From a virus, in IMG/VR virus record IMGVR_UViG_3300033994_002367, positions 1-48,036 of that record: 48,036 nucleotides of DNA. The stretch is one strand, 5' to 3'. The notes beneath the pieces were generated by a model. The model was not told the DNA's origin. It searched no databases and worked only from the letters and a program-made list of their open reading frames with translations. Below, piece by piece: positions 26,469 through 35,556 of the stretch (positions are counted from its first letter, which is position 1; the number at the start of each line of letters is the position of its first letter). Made by a program: the position numbers and the translations under genes.

Positions 26469-27728
26469 ATGCCAACAGCAGTAGGACCAAACCCATCATT
26501 AGACAGTAATATCATATTTTCATATGATGTAGGAGATACTTTAAATTCATATAAGGGAGAACCTACTGTAAATTACCAATGGAATGGAGGATCTGAAGTA
26601 ACTCCTATGTCTAGCTTTTGGACAGGAGCTCCAGCTCCAGTTGATGTAACTGGTACTTCAAACCAAGGTCCTATTAAAGGAGCAAAAACTTGGAAATTTA
26701 TAAAAGATGGTACTTCTAACCAATGGCATGGTTGGGAAGCTACTTATGGAGGAATTTGGACAGGTAATGCTGGAGATATTTGGACAACTAGTTATTGGTA
26801 TAAAACAACAAATGATGCAGGATTAGGTGGATTTTTTATTGGTTACTTTTACAAACCAGACTGGTCAGCCCCATTTAGCACAACAATATTATCAGATGTT
26901 AATAGTATTATTGCCGATGGTCAATGGCATTATAATTCTACTACTACTCAATTCAATGAAAACTACTCCAATGCAATTATTGTGGATGGCCCAAGTTGGG
27001 GGTATAGTACTCAAGTTGGCGAACTTTATATAAATGGGTTACAATGGGAGAAAAAACCTCATCCAACCCCATTTGCATATGGTACCCGTTCTGCAACACA
27101 AGGTTTATTACCGTTAATTAGCAATACATCTTTAAATATATCAACAGTATCTTTTAATTCAAATGCTCAAATGATATTTGATGGCACTGATGATTATATT
27201 AATCTAGCTACTAATCTTCAATCAGGATTTACTCAAGCAAGTTATGAATTTATATGTAAACCAACATCACTCCCAGGCTCAGGAAATTATTTTCAATTAT
27301 ATATTCAAGAAAATAGTACTTGGATTGCTTTATACAATGTAGGAGGTACTGTTTTCTTTGGTATTGATTTAGGAAATGGATCTGGTTGGTTTGATAATAA
27401 TGGTGGGTGGAATACGGGTGCTAGAACAACATCTACACTTACCGCTAATAAATATTATCATGTTTTTTATAGCTGGGATGGGACAAATGTTAGAATATAT
27501 CTTAATGGAGCATTACAATCTACAGCATCTACTCTACAAGCTATTAATGGTAGACAAGATGTAACAACATTAGGACCAGGTAACACTCCTAGAAATATAG
27601 GAGCTAGAGGAAGTGGTAATTATTGGCCTGGTAATATAGATATTATTAAATTTTATAACACTGCTCTATCATCAGACCAAGTAAAACAAAACTACAATCA
27701 ATATAAAACACGTTTCAATTTAAGTTAA
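26469..27728 (+). CDS. LamG-domain adhesin A
   Basis: A 419-aa protein. The N-terminal half begins PSLDSNIIFSYDVGDTLNSYKGEP and looks like a separate carbohydrate-binding-like domain (about 30-200). RSATQGLLPL then leads to a C-terminal LamG/concanavalin jelly roll (about 234-415): MIFDGTDDYINL at its start, then YYHVFYSWDGTNVRIYLNGAL, and a final IKFYNTALSSDQVKQNYNQY. It is paralogous to the next gene in both halves. There is no signal peptide, so it is most likely a virion adhesin. Such domains usually bind sugars. Confidence 0.85.
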   Translation: MPTAVGPNPSLDSNIIFSYDVGDTLNSYKGEPTVNYQWNGGSEVTPMSSFWTGAPAPVDVTGTSNQGPIKGAKTWKFIKDGTSNQWHGWEATYGGIWTGNAGDIWTTSYWYKTTNDAGLGGFFIGYFYKPDWSAPFSTTILSDVNSIIADGQWHYNSTTTQFNENYSNAIIVDGPSWGYSTQVGELYINGLQWEKKPHPTPFAYGTRSATQGLLPLISNTSLNISTVSFNSNAQMIFDGTDDYINLATNLQSGFTQASYEFICKPTSLPGSGNYFQLYIQENSTWIALYNVGGTVFFGIDLGNGSGWFDNNGGWNTGARTTSTLTANKYYHVFYSWDGTNVRIYLNGALQSTASTLQAINGRQDVTTLGPGNTPRNIGARGSGNYWPGNIDIIKFYNTALSSDQVKQNYNQYKTRFNLS

Positions 27729-27731
27729 GAT

Positions 27732-29006
27732 ATGGCAGTAGCAAATGGGTATGGAAAAGTAGTAACATCGGGTTCGGTGTTTATGTATGATACTGGAGAT
27801 TTTTATAATTCATATAAAGGACAACCTGGTACAAATATAACAACAGGTGTTGGTAGAAACTATAACGGCTATAGTAAAACTAATTATGATAACGGTATGT
27901 ATTTTGAAACAAACGGTTATACAGAAGTAGTTAATATCCCTGCATTGGGGCCTACTACGGTACAAAGTGTAGAAATTCATAACGAATATTGTGGGTATGG
28001 TTGTAATGGTAACTATCAATGCTGCCCAAACCTATTTAACTATACTGGAGGATGGATGAGTTCAATTTGGTTACCTGGACAAACATATAGTTACCAAATT
28101 ATATACAAATGCCAATCAGGATATACTCATCCAAATTTTATGTATCATTATGAATATACATCTGGAGAAAGTTATTTGACTGAATATGGAGTATTTACTA
28201 CTGATAAGCAAGAATCTTTAGGAGATGGTTGGTACCATGCATGGAATACTTTTACAACTAATGCTTCCGCTGCAAAAGGATATACTGGTTTATGGTACTA
28301 TAACTATAATGTAAGTGATAAAGTATCAATAGCAGCAGTAAGTATAACCCCTGGAGACACTATTAGACCCCCACAACAAATTATCCCCTCAGGAACAACA
28401 CGTTCTGCTACACAAGGTTTATTACCAATAGTAGGTAATTCTTCTATAAATTTATCTAATGTATCATTTACCTCAGATGCTCAAATAGTATTTGACGGAA
28501 CCGATGATCGAATAGCATTAACTCCATCAACATATGGTATAACAAATCAATTTACTATTGAAGTAGTATGTTATCCAACTAAGCAAGTTAATGGAATGTT
28601 TAATTTTGTAGGACCAAACGGATCAGATAGAGGAATAATGGCTCATTGGCCCTGGAGTAGTGATTATGGATATTTTGATATCACAAATACTTCTGGTGGG
28701 TTTTTTAGATGGTATAAAGCAAACGCAGGAATATTAAACGTAAAAGCATTATATCATTTTATTTTAAAACCTGATGGACAAATGGTAGTAAAACAAAATA
28801 ATCAAGTAATGACCCCTACAGGAGCGGATACATTTAGCGGAAATGTTTCATTAGGTACAACTAATACAATTGGAGCTTTTGGTTCTGATGGTACAACAGC
28901 TTGGGCTGGTAACATTTATGTATTTAAAATATATAATCGAGCACTTACAGACGCTGAGACAACACAAAACTACAATAAATACAAAACACGTTTTAATTTA
29001 TCATAA
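27732..29006 (+). CDS. LamG-domain adhesin B
   Basis: A 424-aa paralogue of the preceding gene, starting 3 bases after its stop. Shared landmarks: an N-terminal (S/D)GD(T/F)xNSYKG(E/Q)P, the hinge RSATQGLLP(L/I), FDGTDD and a final NYNKYKTRFNLS. The N-terminal domain differs most and has a Cys-containing segment (EYCGYGCNGNYQCC, about 85-98) absent from paralogue A. This suggests the N-terminal binding half diverged while the LamG half and its exact C-terminal seven residues stayed constant. Confidence 0.85.
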   Translation: MAVANGYGKVVTSGSVFMYDTGDFYNSYKGQPGTNITTGVGRNYNGYSKTNYDNGMYFETNGYTEVVNIPALGPTTVQSVEIHNEYCGYGCNGNYQCCPNLFNYTGGWMSSIWLPGQTYSYQIIYKCQSGYTHPNFMYHYEYTSGESYLTEYGVFTTDKQESLGDGWYHAWNTFTTNASAAKGYTGLWYYNYNVSDKVSIAAVSITPGDTIRPPQQIIPSGTTRSATQGLLPIVGNSSINLSNVSFTSDAQIVFDGTDDRIALTPSTYGITNQFTIEVVCYPTKQVNGMFNFVGPNGSDRGIMAHWPWSSDYGYFDITNTSGGFFRWYKANAGILNVKALYHFILKPDGQMVVKQNNQVMTPTGADTFSGNVSLGTTNTIGAFGSDGTTAWAGNIYVFKIYNRALTDAETTQNYNKYKTRFNLS

Positions 29007-29018
29007 TATTTATCATAG

Positions 29019-29363
29019 ATGAATACATTTGAAAATAGAAGATGGTTGGTTTTACCTTCAAACCTTACAGGTTCTATAGACTTTAATCAAGTTTTAGAAG
29101 CTAGCCCTGAAACTTTACGCTACAGCGTAGACAAAACAGAAACATTTGTAAAATATGACGTGACTGTAGTAACAGCAAGTTACACAGCAAGTTACATTAA
29201 TGCAGATACTGGTGAAACAGGATCATATATTGTACAAGCAGGAGTTTATGGAAGACCAGATATTTATTCCCCAGAATATCCTGAATACCATTATCAACCA
29301 ATGCTAGATTTACTAGCAACACCTTTTTGGACACAACCATTGCCAACAGGCTCAATAGAATAA
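29019..29363 (+). CDS. Hypothetical small virion-region protein
   Basis: A 114-aa protein starting MNTFENRRWLVLPSNLTGSI. It contains VTVVTASYTASYINADTGETGSYIV, similar in composition to the strands of the fibres, and ends with an aromatic/Pro-rich stretch (YSPEYPEYHYQPM). A degenerate motif (ATATTTATCATAGATG, 29006-29021) overlaps its start. The next gene begins 2 bases after its stop (TAATATG), so it may be an accessory or cofactor of the following fibre. I do not recognise the family. Confidence 0.7.
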   Translation: MNTFENRRWLVLPSNLTGSIDFNQVLEASPETLRYSVDKTETFVKYDVTVVTASYTASYINADTGETGSYIVQAGVYGRPDIYSPEYPEYHYQPMLDLLATPFWTQPLPTGSIE

Positions 29364-29364
29364 T

Positions 29365-31059
29365 ATGGCAGATATTTTAATTACACCCGCATCCAGTTTA
29401 ATGGCTTTTACGAGCTCATTAAATTATAAACAGACTTTAACACAAGAAGCCTCTGGTTCTCTTACATTACTAGGTTCTGGCTCAACGGGTAGAACCGATT
29501 TATTTACCATTAATGGAAATAACGGTACGTTATTTTCTGTATCTGATGACTTATCAAATTCATTATTTTCAGTTAACACAATTGCAGGTTTACCTGTAAT
29601 AGAGGCATTTGCAAATAATACTGTTGTAATGGGACAATACGGACAAAACGTATTGGTAGTTACAGGTAGTAGAGTTGGAATTGGAACAGCTACCCCATCT
29701 ACAACATTGCATGTCTCTGCAGGAGATAGTTCACGTGTATTATTTGGGCCCAATGCAACGTGGGGAGCTTATTTATATGTAGGAGCTAGCCCAAATATAA
29801 CTAGCAATACTGTTGCCCAAGTTATTTCTACAAATGGTAACTTGCATTTAGATTCTGGGACTAGTCAAAATACATATATAAATGGATATTCTCAAACTAA
29901 TACCTTTATAAACCCTGAAGGAGGTAGTGTAAGCATTGGTACCTATGATAACCCAGGAGCAAGATTACAAGTAAATACTTCATCAGATGTAGTAGCAATA
30001 TTTAAACGAACTGCTAATGGTGCCTCAGGTATACAATTTACTAATGCCGGCTCTAATAACTCTACTTTATATGGGGGGTACGATTCATATGCTTTAAGAT
30101 ATTTCTATAATACAAATGAATATCTTACTATGGATACCTCAGGTAATTTAGGTATTGGTACTACCAGCCCATCATATAAATTACATGTTAATACTACTTC
30201 AGCCGTTGCTGATATGATTGGCATGACCAATGGAACACAAACATTAACTCTTGGTGTAAACAATAGTGCTGGTGGTTCATTCTTATTTGAAAATGGTAAT
30301 AATGCATTACGATTTGGTACAAATGGTAGTGAAAGAATGCGCATTACAAATGGTGGTAACGTAGGTATTGGTACTACTAGCCCCGCAACAAAACTTGATG
30401 TAAATGGAGGAATTAAAGCAACTACAATACAACTTACAAGTGGTGCTGCTGATGGATATGTTTTAACTTCCGATAGTAGTGGTAATGGTTCATGGCAAGC
30501 AGCTAGTGGTGGGGGTGGAGGTTTGCATATTTTAACTACACCTATTTCTGGATGGTTATATACAAACTTGATTACTAATAATTATACATCTCCTATTCAA
30601 GCTAATACAGCATTCGATTTTGTTGATTTTAGTTTGTTTCTCCCTGCTAATAATATTAGAGCTACTGAATTATCTTTATATGTTTCTACTGCAGCAGCAA
30701 CTACTACAAATGTAAAAATTGTTGTTTTTACAGATGAAGATTATGGTTATCCAAGAACTAAAATAATTGAATCAACTTCAATGAGTGCTAATACTACAGG
30801 CCTAAAAACTTTTGTAACAACTTATACATTTGAAGCTGGTAAAAAATATTGGTTAGGATATACAGTAGATACTGACGATGCAACATTAAGATTGACTGGA
30901 ATAACTGGAAATACTTTATATACAAGAAATGGAAATGCATTTATAACTCAAAATGGTATGTATTTTTCTGCACCATATAATTCTATCCCAACAACAAATA
31001 CAAATGCATTAACCAAAACTAATTTAAATGCAGCACAAATACTTTTAACCTCAGCATAA
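29365..31059 (+). CDS. Tail fibre with GIGTTSP repeats and beta-sandwich tip
   Basis: A 564-aa fibre. The N-terminal third has an S74-fibre-like lead-in (FTINGNNGTLFSVSDDLSNS). Repeats of VGIGTATPSTTLHVSAG and NVGIGTTSPATKLDVNG occur at about 105-370. After a Gly-rich hinge (GGGGLHIL, about 390) comes a C-terminal domain of about 170 residues with a pattern of strands such as TNVKIVVFTDEDYG and FEAGKKYWLGYTVD, which looks like a jelly-roll or carbohydrate-binding fold. There is no S74 chaperone. Likely another receptor-binding fibre with its own tip. Confidence 0.82.
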   Translation: MADILITPASSLMAFTSSLNYKQTLTQEASGSLTLLGSGSTGRTDLFTINGNNGTLFSVSDDLSNSLFSVNTIAGLPVIEAFANNTVVMGQYGQNVLVVTGSRVGIGTATPSTTLHVSAGDSSRVLFGPNATWGAYLYVGASPNITSNTVAQVISTNGNLHLDSGTSQNTYINGYSQTNTFINPEGGSVSIGTYDNPGARLQVNTSSDVVAIFKRTANGASGIQFTNAGSNNSTLYGGYDSYALRYFYNTNEYLTMDTSGNLGIGTTSPSYKLHVNTTSAVADMIGMTNGTQTLTLGVNNSAGGSFLFENGNNALRFGTNGSERMRITNGGNVGIGTTSPATKLDVNGGIKATTIQLTSGAADGYVLTSDSSGNGSWQAASGGGGGLHILTTPISGWLYTNLITNNYTSPIQANTAFDFVDFSLFLPANNIRATELSLYVSTAAATTTNVKIVVFTDEDYGYPRTKIIESTSMSANTTGLKTFVTTYTFEAGKKYWLGYTVDTDDATLRLTGITGNTLYTRNGNAFITQNGMYFSAPYNSIPTTNTNALTKTNLNAAQILLTSA

Positions 31060-31060
31060 T

Positions 31061-31225
31061 ATGGCACAAGTAAGAAAGGAAATTTACGACGAGAATGGAT
31101 TAATTAAAGTTAAATTCATTGAAATGGATGAACCATCTGTTGAAGAACAAATTGCTCAAAAGCAAGAACAACTTTTACAAATCTATGAAGAAATACAACT
31201 TCTTCAACAGTCACAAAATACTTAA
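31061..31225 (+). CDS. Small coiled-coil protein (54 aa)
   Basis: The ATG at 31061 follows the fibre stop by one base (TAATATG, the arrangement seen at 9033 and 29364). The protein starts MAQVRKEIYDENGLIKVKFI and ends in a Gln/Glu/Leu-rich helix (EQIAQKQEQLLQIYEEIQLL). Short but complete, probably translationally coupled to the fibre; a chaperone-like helper is possible but not shown. Confidence 0.65.
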   Translation: MAQVRKEIYDENGLIKVKFIEMDEPSVEEQIAQKQEQLLQIYEEIQLLQQSQNT

Positions 31226-31253
31226 AAATATTTAACTAGAAACAAAAATTCAT

Positions 31254-31269
31254 ATATTTATAAACAAAT
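31254..31269 (+). promoter_or_regulatory. Start-proximal motif (late promoter candidate)
   Basis: ATATTTATAAACAAAT, 14 bases before the ATG at 31284; exact in the first ten bases. Confidence 0.6.
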
Positions 31270-31283
31270 AAAAACATTTAACA

Positions 31284-31616
31284 ATGGCTTTACAAGTAAC
31301 AGGATCTTTTAGACTATCAAACGGTACATATGCCGTTAACCCGGAAATTTTAATGTGCCCAAATCTTCCATACCGCGATGTATTGAATCTCCAAGCACAA
31401 GTAGTACTAGTAACTTCAGGAAGTGCTCCAATGCCTACTCCAATGGGTGCAAGCTACTACACAGTAGATAATATTTACTACAACAACATGAACTTAGATA
31501 TTCTACCAACTTCATCAATGGAAAACCCATATGCTGCATTGATTAATTCACTTGATCAATATGTAAAAACAGATTTGGAAGAAAAACAACCAGATTGTAT
31601 TTACAATATCGCTTAA
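31284..31616 (+). CDS. Hypothetical virion-region protein
   Basis: A 110-aa protein starting MALQVTGSFRLSNGTYAVNP. The first third suggests beta strands and the final part is helical (AALINSLDQYVKTDLEEK). I do not recognise a family. It has its own motif upstream and a terminator-like hairpin downstream, so it is a single-gene unit at the boundary between the fibre region and the tail module. Confidence 0.7.
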   Translation: MALQVTGSFRLSNGTYAVNPEILMCPNLPYRDVLNLQAQVVLVTSGSAPMPTPMGASYYTVDNIYYNNMNLDILPTSSMENPYAALINSLDQYVKTDLEEKQPDCIYNIA

Positions 31617-31644
31617 GATATTTTAAATTTCTTGAAAAAATATT

Positions 31645-31672
31645 AGGCCCCTTAAAGGGGCCTTATTATAAT
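31645..31672 (+). terminator. Terminator-like hairpin before the tail module
   Basis: AGGCCCC (31645-31651) pairs with GGGGCCT (31657-31663) across TTAAA. The following TATTATAAT is only moderately T-rich, so termination may be weaker than at the other sites. Confidence 0.6.
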
Positions 31673-31702
31673 ATAGTTAATAAACCTTAATAAATTAAAT
31701 TT

Positions 31703-31966
31703 ATGTCAATCGTTTCAGAAAAAAAGTTCCTAACAGAAGAAGAACAAGCAACTTTAAAAGAAATTCAATCAAACACTCGTGCTCTAGTTGTTGAGCTTGG
31801 TGAAATTGAATTAGTTAAACTCCAAGTAGAAAAACGTCACGAAGGTGCTAAAACATTTTTAGCAGAACTAGGAGAAAAAGAAAAAGAATTTACCCAAAAG
31901 GTATTTGAAACCTATGGTAAATGCACAATCGACCCAGAAACGGGTGAGATTACATCTGCAGAGTAA
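31703..31966 (+). CDS. Small coiled-coil protein upstream of the sheath genes
   Basis: An 87-aa soluble helical protein. Residues 8-70 are Glu/Lys/Leu/Val-rich with heptad-like spacing (LTEEEQATLKEIQSNTRAL onward), followed by GKCTIDPETGEITSAE, a type of end common in small phage proteins. It precedes the sheath/tube operon. A tail-assembly helper is plausible, but no specific family is recognised. Confidence 0.7.
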   Translation: MSIVSEKKFLTEEEQATLKEIQSNTRALVVELGEIELVKLQVEKRHEGAKTFLAELGEKEKEFTQKVFETYGKCTIDPETGEITSAE

Positions 31967-31984
31967 TCTAGGTTAAAATACACC

Positions 31985-32000
31985 ATATTTATAATAAAAT
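31985..32000 (+). promoter_or_regulatory. Start-proximal motif before sheath gene 1
   Basis: ATATTTATAATAAAAT, 11 bases before the ATG at 32012. Confidence 0.65.
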
Positions 32001-32011
32001 AAATCATTACA

Positions 32012-33754
32012 ATGGCAGAAACAATTGTATCACCTGGTGTATTAGCAATAGAGAACGATCAATCATTTGTAACTCAACAGCCTGTACAAGCAGGAGCCGC
32101 TATAATAGGCCCAACAGTAAAAGGTAAAGTAGGAATCCCTACTCTAGTAACTTCATACAGTGATTATTTAAATAAGTTTGGTGCTACTTTCCTTAGTGGA
32201 AGTAACACCTATACTTATTTTACTTCAATTGCTGCTTACAACTATTTCAATAATGGTGGTCCTTCACTTTTAGTAACTCGTGTAGTAACAGGTTCATTTA
32301 CTTCTGCTACTTCATCATTTATTTCATCTTCTGCACATGGTGCAGGTGCTCCTTATAATACTAGTCCATTTGAATTGGCCACTATTTCTAAAGGAGAAAT
32401 TATGAATAGTGCTGGCCCTACAGGTTCAGTAGGTACTTTATTAAGTGGCTCATCAGATAATTTTAGATGGCAAATTACAAATGCTAATACTAGCTCAGGT
32501 ACATTTACTTTATTGCTTCGTCAAGGTAATGATAGCACAGTATTTCCTTCAATTGTAGAAACTTGGGGTCCATTATCACTTGACCCATATTCATCAAACT
32601 ACATTGAAAAGGTAATTGGTAATCAAGTTGAAAATATAGCTGTTGATGCTGGTGAATATTATATCCAAACATCTGGAAGCTACGTCAATAATTCAGCTTA
32701 TATTTACGTTAAATCTGTTAGTCAACCTACTCCAAATTATTTTGATAATGTAGGAAACCCAAAACCACAATATACAGGTTCAATTCCCAACAATGCAAGT
32801 GGTTCATTTGGTGCAGCTACCGGAAAATTATTTCATGGTGGTAACAACAAATACTACGAACAAATCACTTCAGGAGATAATATTCAAGGAATACCTGCAA
32901 GTGCATATACTGAATCTATTTCTTTATTAGCAAATAAAGATGCATTTAACTATAATCTTTTAATTGCCCCTGGATTAATGTCTGATATAGCAGGCGGAGC
33001 ACCAGGAGCAATCACTTCTATGATTTCAGTTGCCCAAAATAGAGGCGACATGATGGTAGTATTTGATTCCTCAAAATATAATACCCCAATTAGTACCGTA
33101 CTTACTAATACTTCAGGATATGATACTTCATATGCTGCTACTTATTGGCCTTGGGTTAAAACAATAGATCCAAGTACTGCAAACCAAGTTTGGGTACCTG
33201 TTTCTACTTTAATTCCTGGAGTGTATGCGTTTAATGATAATGTTGCTGCTCCTTGGTTTGCACCTGCAGGTATAAATAGAGGTATTATTACAGTAGCAAC
33301 TCAAGCTGAACGTGTATTGACTCAAGGAAACAGAGATACATTATACCAATCAAATATTAACCCAATTTCTACAGTTCCTAATTCAGGTATAGTAGTATTT
33401 GGACAAAAAACACTCCAAAAAAGACAAAGCTCTTTAGATCGTATTAATGTACGTCGTTTATTGATTGAACTTAAAGGATATATTACTCAAGTAGCTGATA
33501 CGTTTGTGTTTGAACAAAATAATGCTGTTACAAGAAATAATTTCTTAGCTATTATCAATCCATACTTATCATCTGTTCAACAACAACAAGGTTTAACTTC
33601 ATTTAGAGTGATAATGGATGAATCAAATAACCCACCTTCAGTTGTAGATAATAACCAAATGGTAGGCCAAATTTATTTACAACCTACTAGAACAGCTGAA
33701 TTTATTGTGCTTGATTTCAATATATTACCTACTGGTGCAACATTTCCTGCTTAA
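32012..33754 (+). CDS. gp18: Tail sheath protein, gp18-like, copy 1
   Basis: A 580-aa contractile sheath protein. The N-terminal part has SPGVLAIENDQSFVTQQ and AGAAIIGPTVKGKVG followed by SYSDYLNKFG, the typical opening of sheath proteins. The C-terminal core has LDRINVRRLLIELKGYITQV and ends with PTRTAEFIVLDFNILPTGATF, the strand and helix that link sheath subunits. The middle (about 95-270) is variable and would face outward. Sheath subunits surround the tail tube and contract on infection. It is one of two adjacent paralogues. Confidence 0.92.
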   Translation: MAETIVSPGVLAIENDQSFVTQQPVQAGAAIIGPTVKGKVGIPTLVTSYSDYLNKFGATFLSGSNTYTYFTSIAAYNYFNNGGPSLLVTRVVTGSFTSATSSFISSSAHGAGAPYNTSPFELATISKGEIMNSAGPTGSVGTLLSGSSDNFRWQITNANTSSGTFTLLLRQGNDSTVFPSIVETWGPLSLDPYSSNYIEKVIGNQVENIAVDAGEYYIQTSGSYVNNSAYIYVKSVSQPTPNYFDNVGNPKPQYTGSIPNNASGSFGAATGKLFHGGNNKYYEQITSGDNIQGIPASAYTESISLLANKDAFNYNLLIAPGLMSDIAGGAPGAITSMISVAQNRGDMMVVFDSSKYNTPISTVLTNTSGYDTSYAATYWPWVKTIDPSTANQVWVPVSTLIPGVYAFNDNVAAPWFAPAGINRGIITVATQAERVLTQGNRDTLYQSNINPISTVPNSGIVVFGQKTLQKRQSSLDRINVRRLLIELKGYITQVADTFVFEQNNAVTRNNFLAIINPYLSSVQQQQGLTSFRVIMDESNNPPSVVDNNQMVGQIYLQPTRTAEFIVLDFNILPTGATFPA

Positions 33755-33778
33755 TAGCATATTTTAAGGGGGTCTTAG

Positions 33779-33794
33779 ATATTTATAATAAAAA
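33779..33794 (+). promoter_or_regulatory. Start-proximal motif before sheath gene 2
   Basis: ATATTTATAATAAAAA, 6 bases before the ATG at 33801. Confidence 0.65.
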
Positions 33795-33800
33795 AATACG

Positions 33801-35510
33801 ATGGCAAATTTCACAACTTCTCCTGGAGTAGCAATTAGCGAAATAGACAACACTTTCTTAACTGGACAACCAGTACAAGCAGGTGCTGCTATTATAGGTC
33901 CTACAGTTAAAGGTCCTGTTGAAAAACCAACACTTGTAACAACTTATTCAGATTTCGTAACGATATTTGGAGATACTTTTATCAGTGGTGGTAATTCTTA
34001 TTCTTACTTAACTTCAATTGCTGCTTACAATTATTTTAATTATGGAGGAACTTCATTATTAGTTGCTCGTGTAGTAACTGGTTCTTACACATCCGCAATT
34101 AGTACTACAATTCCTAACTACATATCCTCTAGTTCATCTTCATTCTCTTTAGAAACTATTTCTGAAGGAACTATTATGAACAACTCAGGATCTATAGTTT
34201 CAGGCTCATTGATTTCAGGATCAACTGACAACATTCGTTGGGAAATTACAAATTCAAATACTGGATCAGGTACATTTAATGTATTAATTAGACGTGGTAA
34301 TGATACAACTAATAATAAAGTTGTATTAGAGGCATGGAACAATTTGACATTAGATCCAAATTCAAGTCGTTATATTTCTAAAGTAATAGGTGATCAAAAA
34401 TTAAATTATAGTTCTGCTAATAATCAAATGGAATTATCTGGAAGTTATCCAAATAATTCAAAATATGTTCGTGTAAAAGCAGTAACAAACCCAACACCAA
34501 ACTACTTTGATTCAAATGGTGTTGCAGTAAATGCATACACAGCTTCTATCCCATTAAATGGTAGTGGTTCAGCAGGTGGTTCATTTTATAATGCTACAGG
34601 TACTGCAAGTGGATCTATTAAACTATACGATGAAATTGGTGATAATACACAAGGATTAGTTGGTGCTAACTATAATAACATGATTACTTTACTTGGTAAT
34701 CCTGAAGCATATCAATTCAATGTATTATTTACTCCTGGTTTATTAAATGATAAACATACAGCTCAAGTTACAAATATTATTACTAACACAATTGCAAGAG
34801 GTGATAGTATGTATGTAATGGATTTAGGAGTATATGGTAGTTCCCTTACAGAAGCAGTAACACAAGCTCAAACTCGTGATACTTCATATGCTGCAACATA
34901 TTGGCCTTGGGTTCGTATCATTGACCCATCAACAGGAAAACATGTTTGGGTTCCAGCTTCAACAGTAATCCCAGGTGTATATGCATTTAACGATAAAGTA
35001 GCCGCTCCTTGGTTTGCACCAGCAGGTATAAACCGCGGTGGATTAAGCACAGTTCTTCAAGCTGAATTGAAATTGACGCAAGGTAACAGAGATACTTTAT
35101 ATGCGAATAATATCAACCCAATTGCAACACTACCCAAACAAGGTGTTGTAGTGTATGGTCAGAAAACATTACAAAAAGCTCAATCTGCTCTTGATCGTGT
35201 AAACGTACGTCGTTTAATGATTGAATTGAAATCATACATTCGTCAAATTGCAGATACAGTAGTATTTGAACAAAACACAATTGCAACTAGAAATTCATTT
35301 ATCGCAAGAGTTACTCCATTCTTAGAAGGAATCCAACAAAAACAAGGATTATATGCTTATAAAGTTGTTATGGATGATACAAATAATGGCCCAGCAGTAA
35401 TTGATCAAAACCAATTAGTAGGTCAAATTTATATCCAACCAACACGCACAGCTGAATTTATTTCCCTAGATTTCATCTTAATGCCTACAGGAGCTGAATT
35501 CCCAGGATAA
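33801..35510 (+). CDS. gp18: Tail sheath protein, gp18-like, copy 2
   Basis: A 569-aa paralogue of the preceding gene. Both termini align almost block for block (SPGVAISEIDNTF; QPVQAGAAIIGPTVKGPVE; SALDRVNVRRLMIELKSYIR; PTRTAEFISLDFILMPTGAEF), while the middle (about 95-260) differs clearly. Both copies keep all parts expected for a sheath subunit, so neither looks like a pseudogene. It has its own motif copy upstream, as copy 1 does, so the two could be expressed at different levels. Confidence 0.92.
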   Translation: MANFTTSPGVAISEIDNTFLTGQPVQAGAAIIGPTVKGPVEKPTLVTTYSDFVTIFGDTFISGGNSYSYLTSIAAYNYFNYGGTSLLVARVVTGSYTSAISTTIPNYISSSSSSFSLETISEGTIMNNSGSIVSGSLISGSTDNIRWEITNSNTGSGTFNVLIRRGNDTTNNKVVLEAWNNLTLDPNSSRYISKVIGDQKLNYSSANNQMELSGSYPNNSKYVRVKAVTNPTPNYFDSNGVAVNAYTASIPLNGSGSAGGSFYNATGTASGSIKLYDEIGDNTQGLVGANYNNMITLLGNPEAYQFNVLFTPGLLNDKHTAQVTNIITNTIARGDSMYVMDLGVYGSSLTEAVTQAQTRDTSYAATYWPWVRIIDPSTGKHVWVPASTVIPGVYAFNDKVAAPWFAPAGINRGGLSTVLQAELKLTQGNRDTLYANNINPIATLPKQGVVVYGQKTLQKAQSALDRVNVRRLMIELKSYIRQIADTVVFEQNTIATRNSFIARVTPFLEGIQQKQGLYAYKVVMDDTNNGPAVIDQNQLVGQIYIQPTRTAEFISLDFILMPTGAEFPG

Positions 35511-35525
35511 AAATTGAAAAATTAG

Positions 35526-35541
35526 ATATTTATAATAAAAT
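35526..35541 (+). promoter_or_regulatory. Start-proximal motif before the tail tube gene
   Basis: ATATTTATAATAAAAT, 15 bases before the ATG at 35557. Confidence 0.65.
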
Positions 35542-35556
35542 TAAAATAGAAAACAA

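Noticed and set aside
4629-31059. Diversity-generating retroelement acting on the fibres
   Set aside because: No reverse transcriptase gene is in the window and I saw no template/variable repeat pair with adenine-biased differences; one elsewhere in the genome is not excluded.
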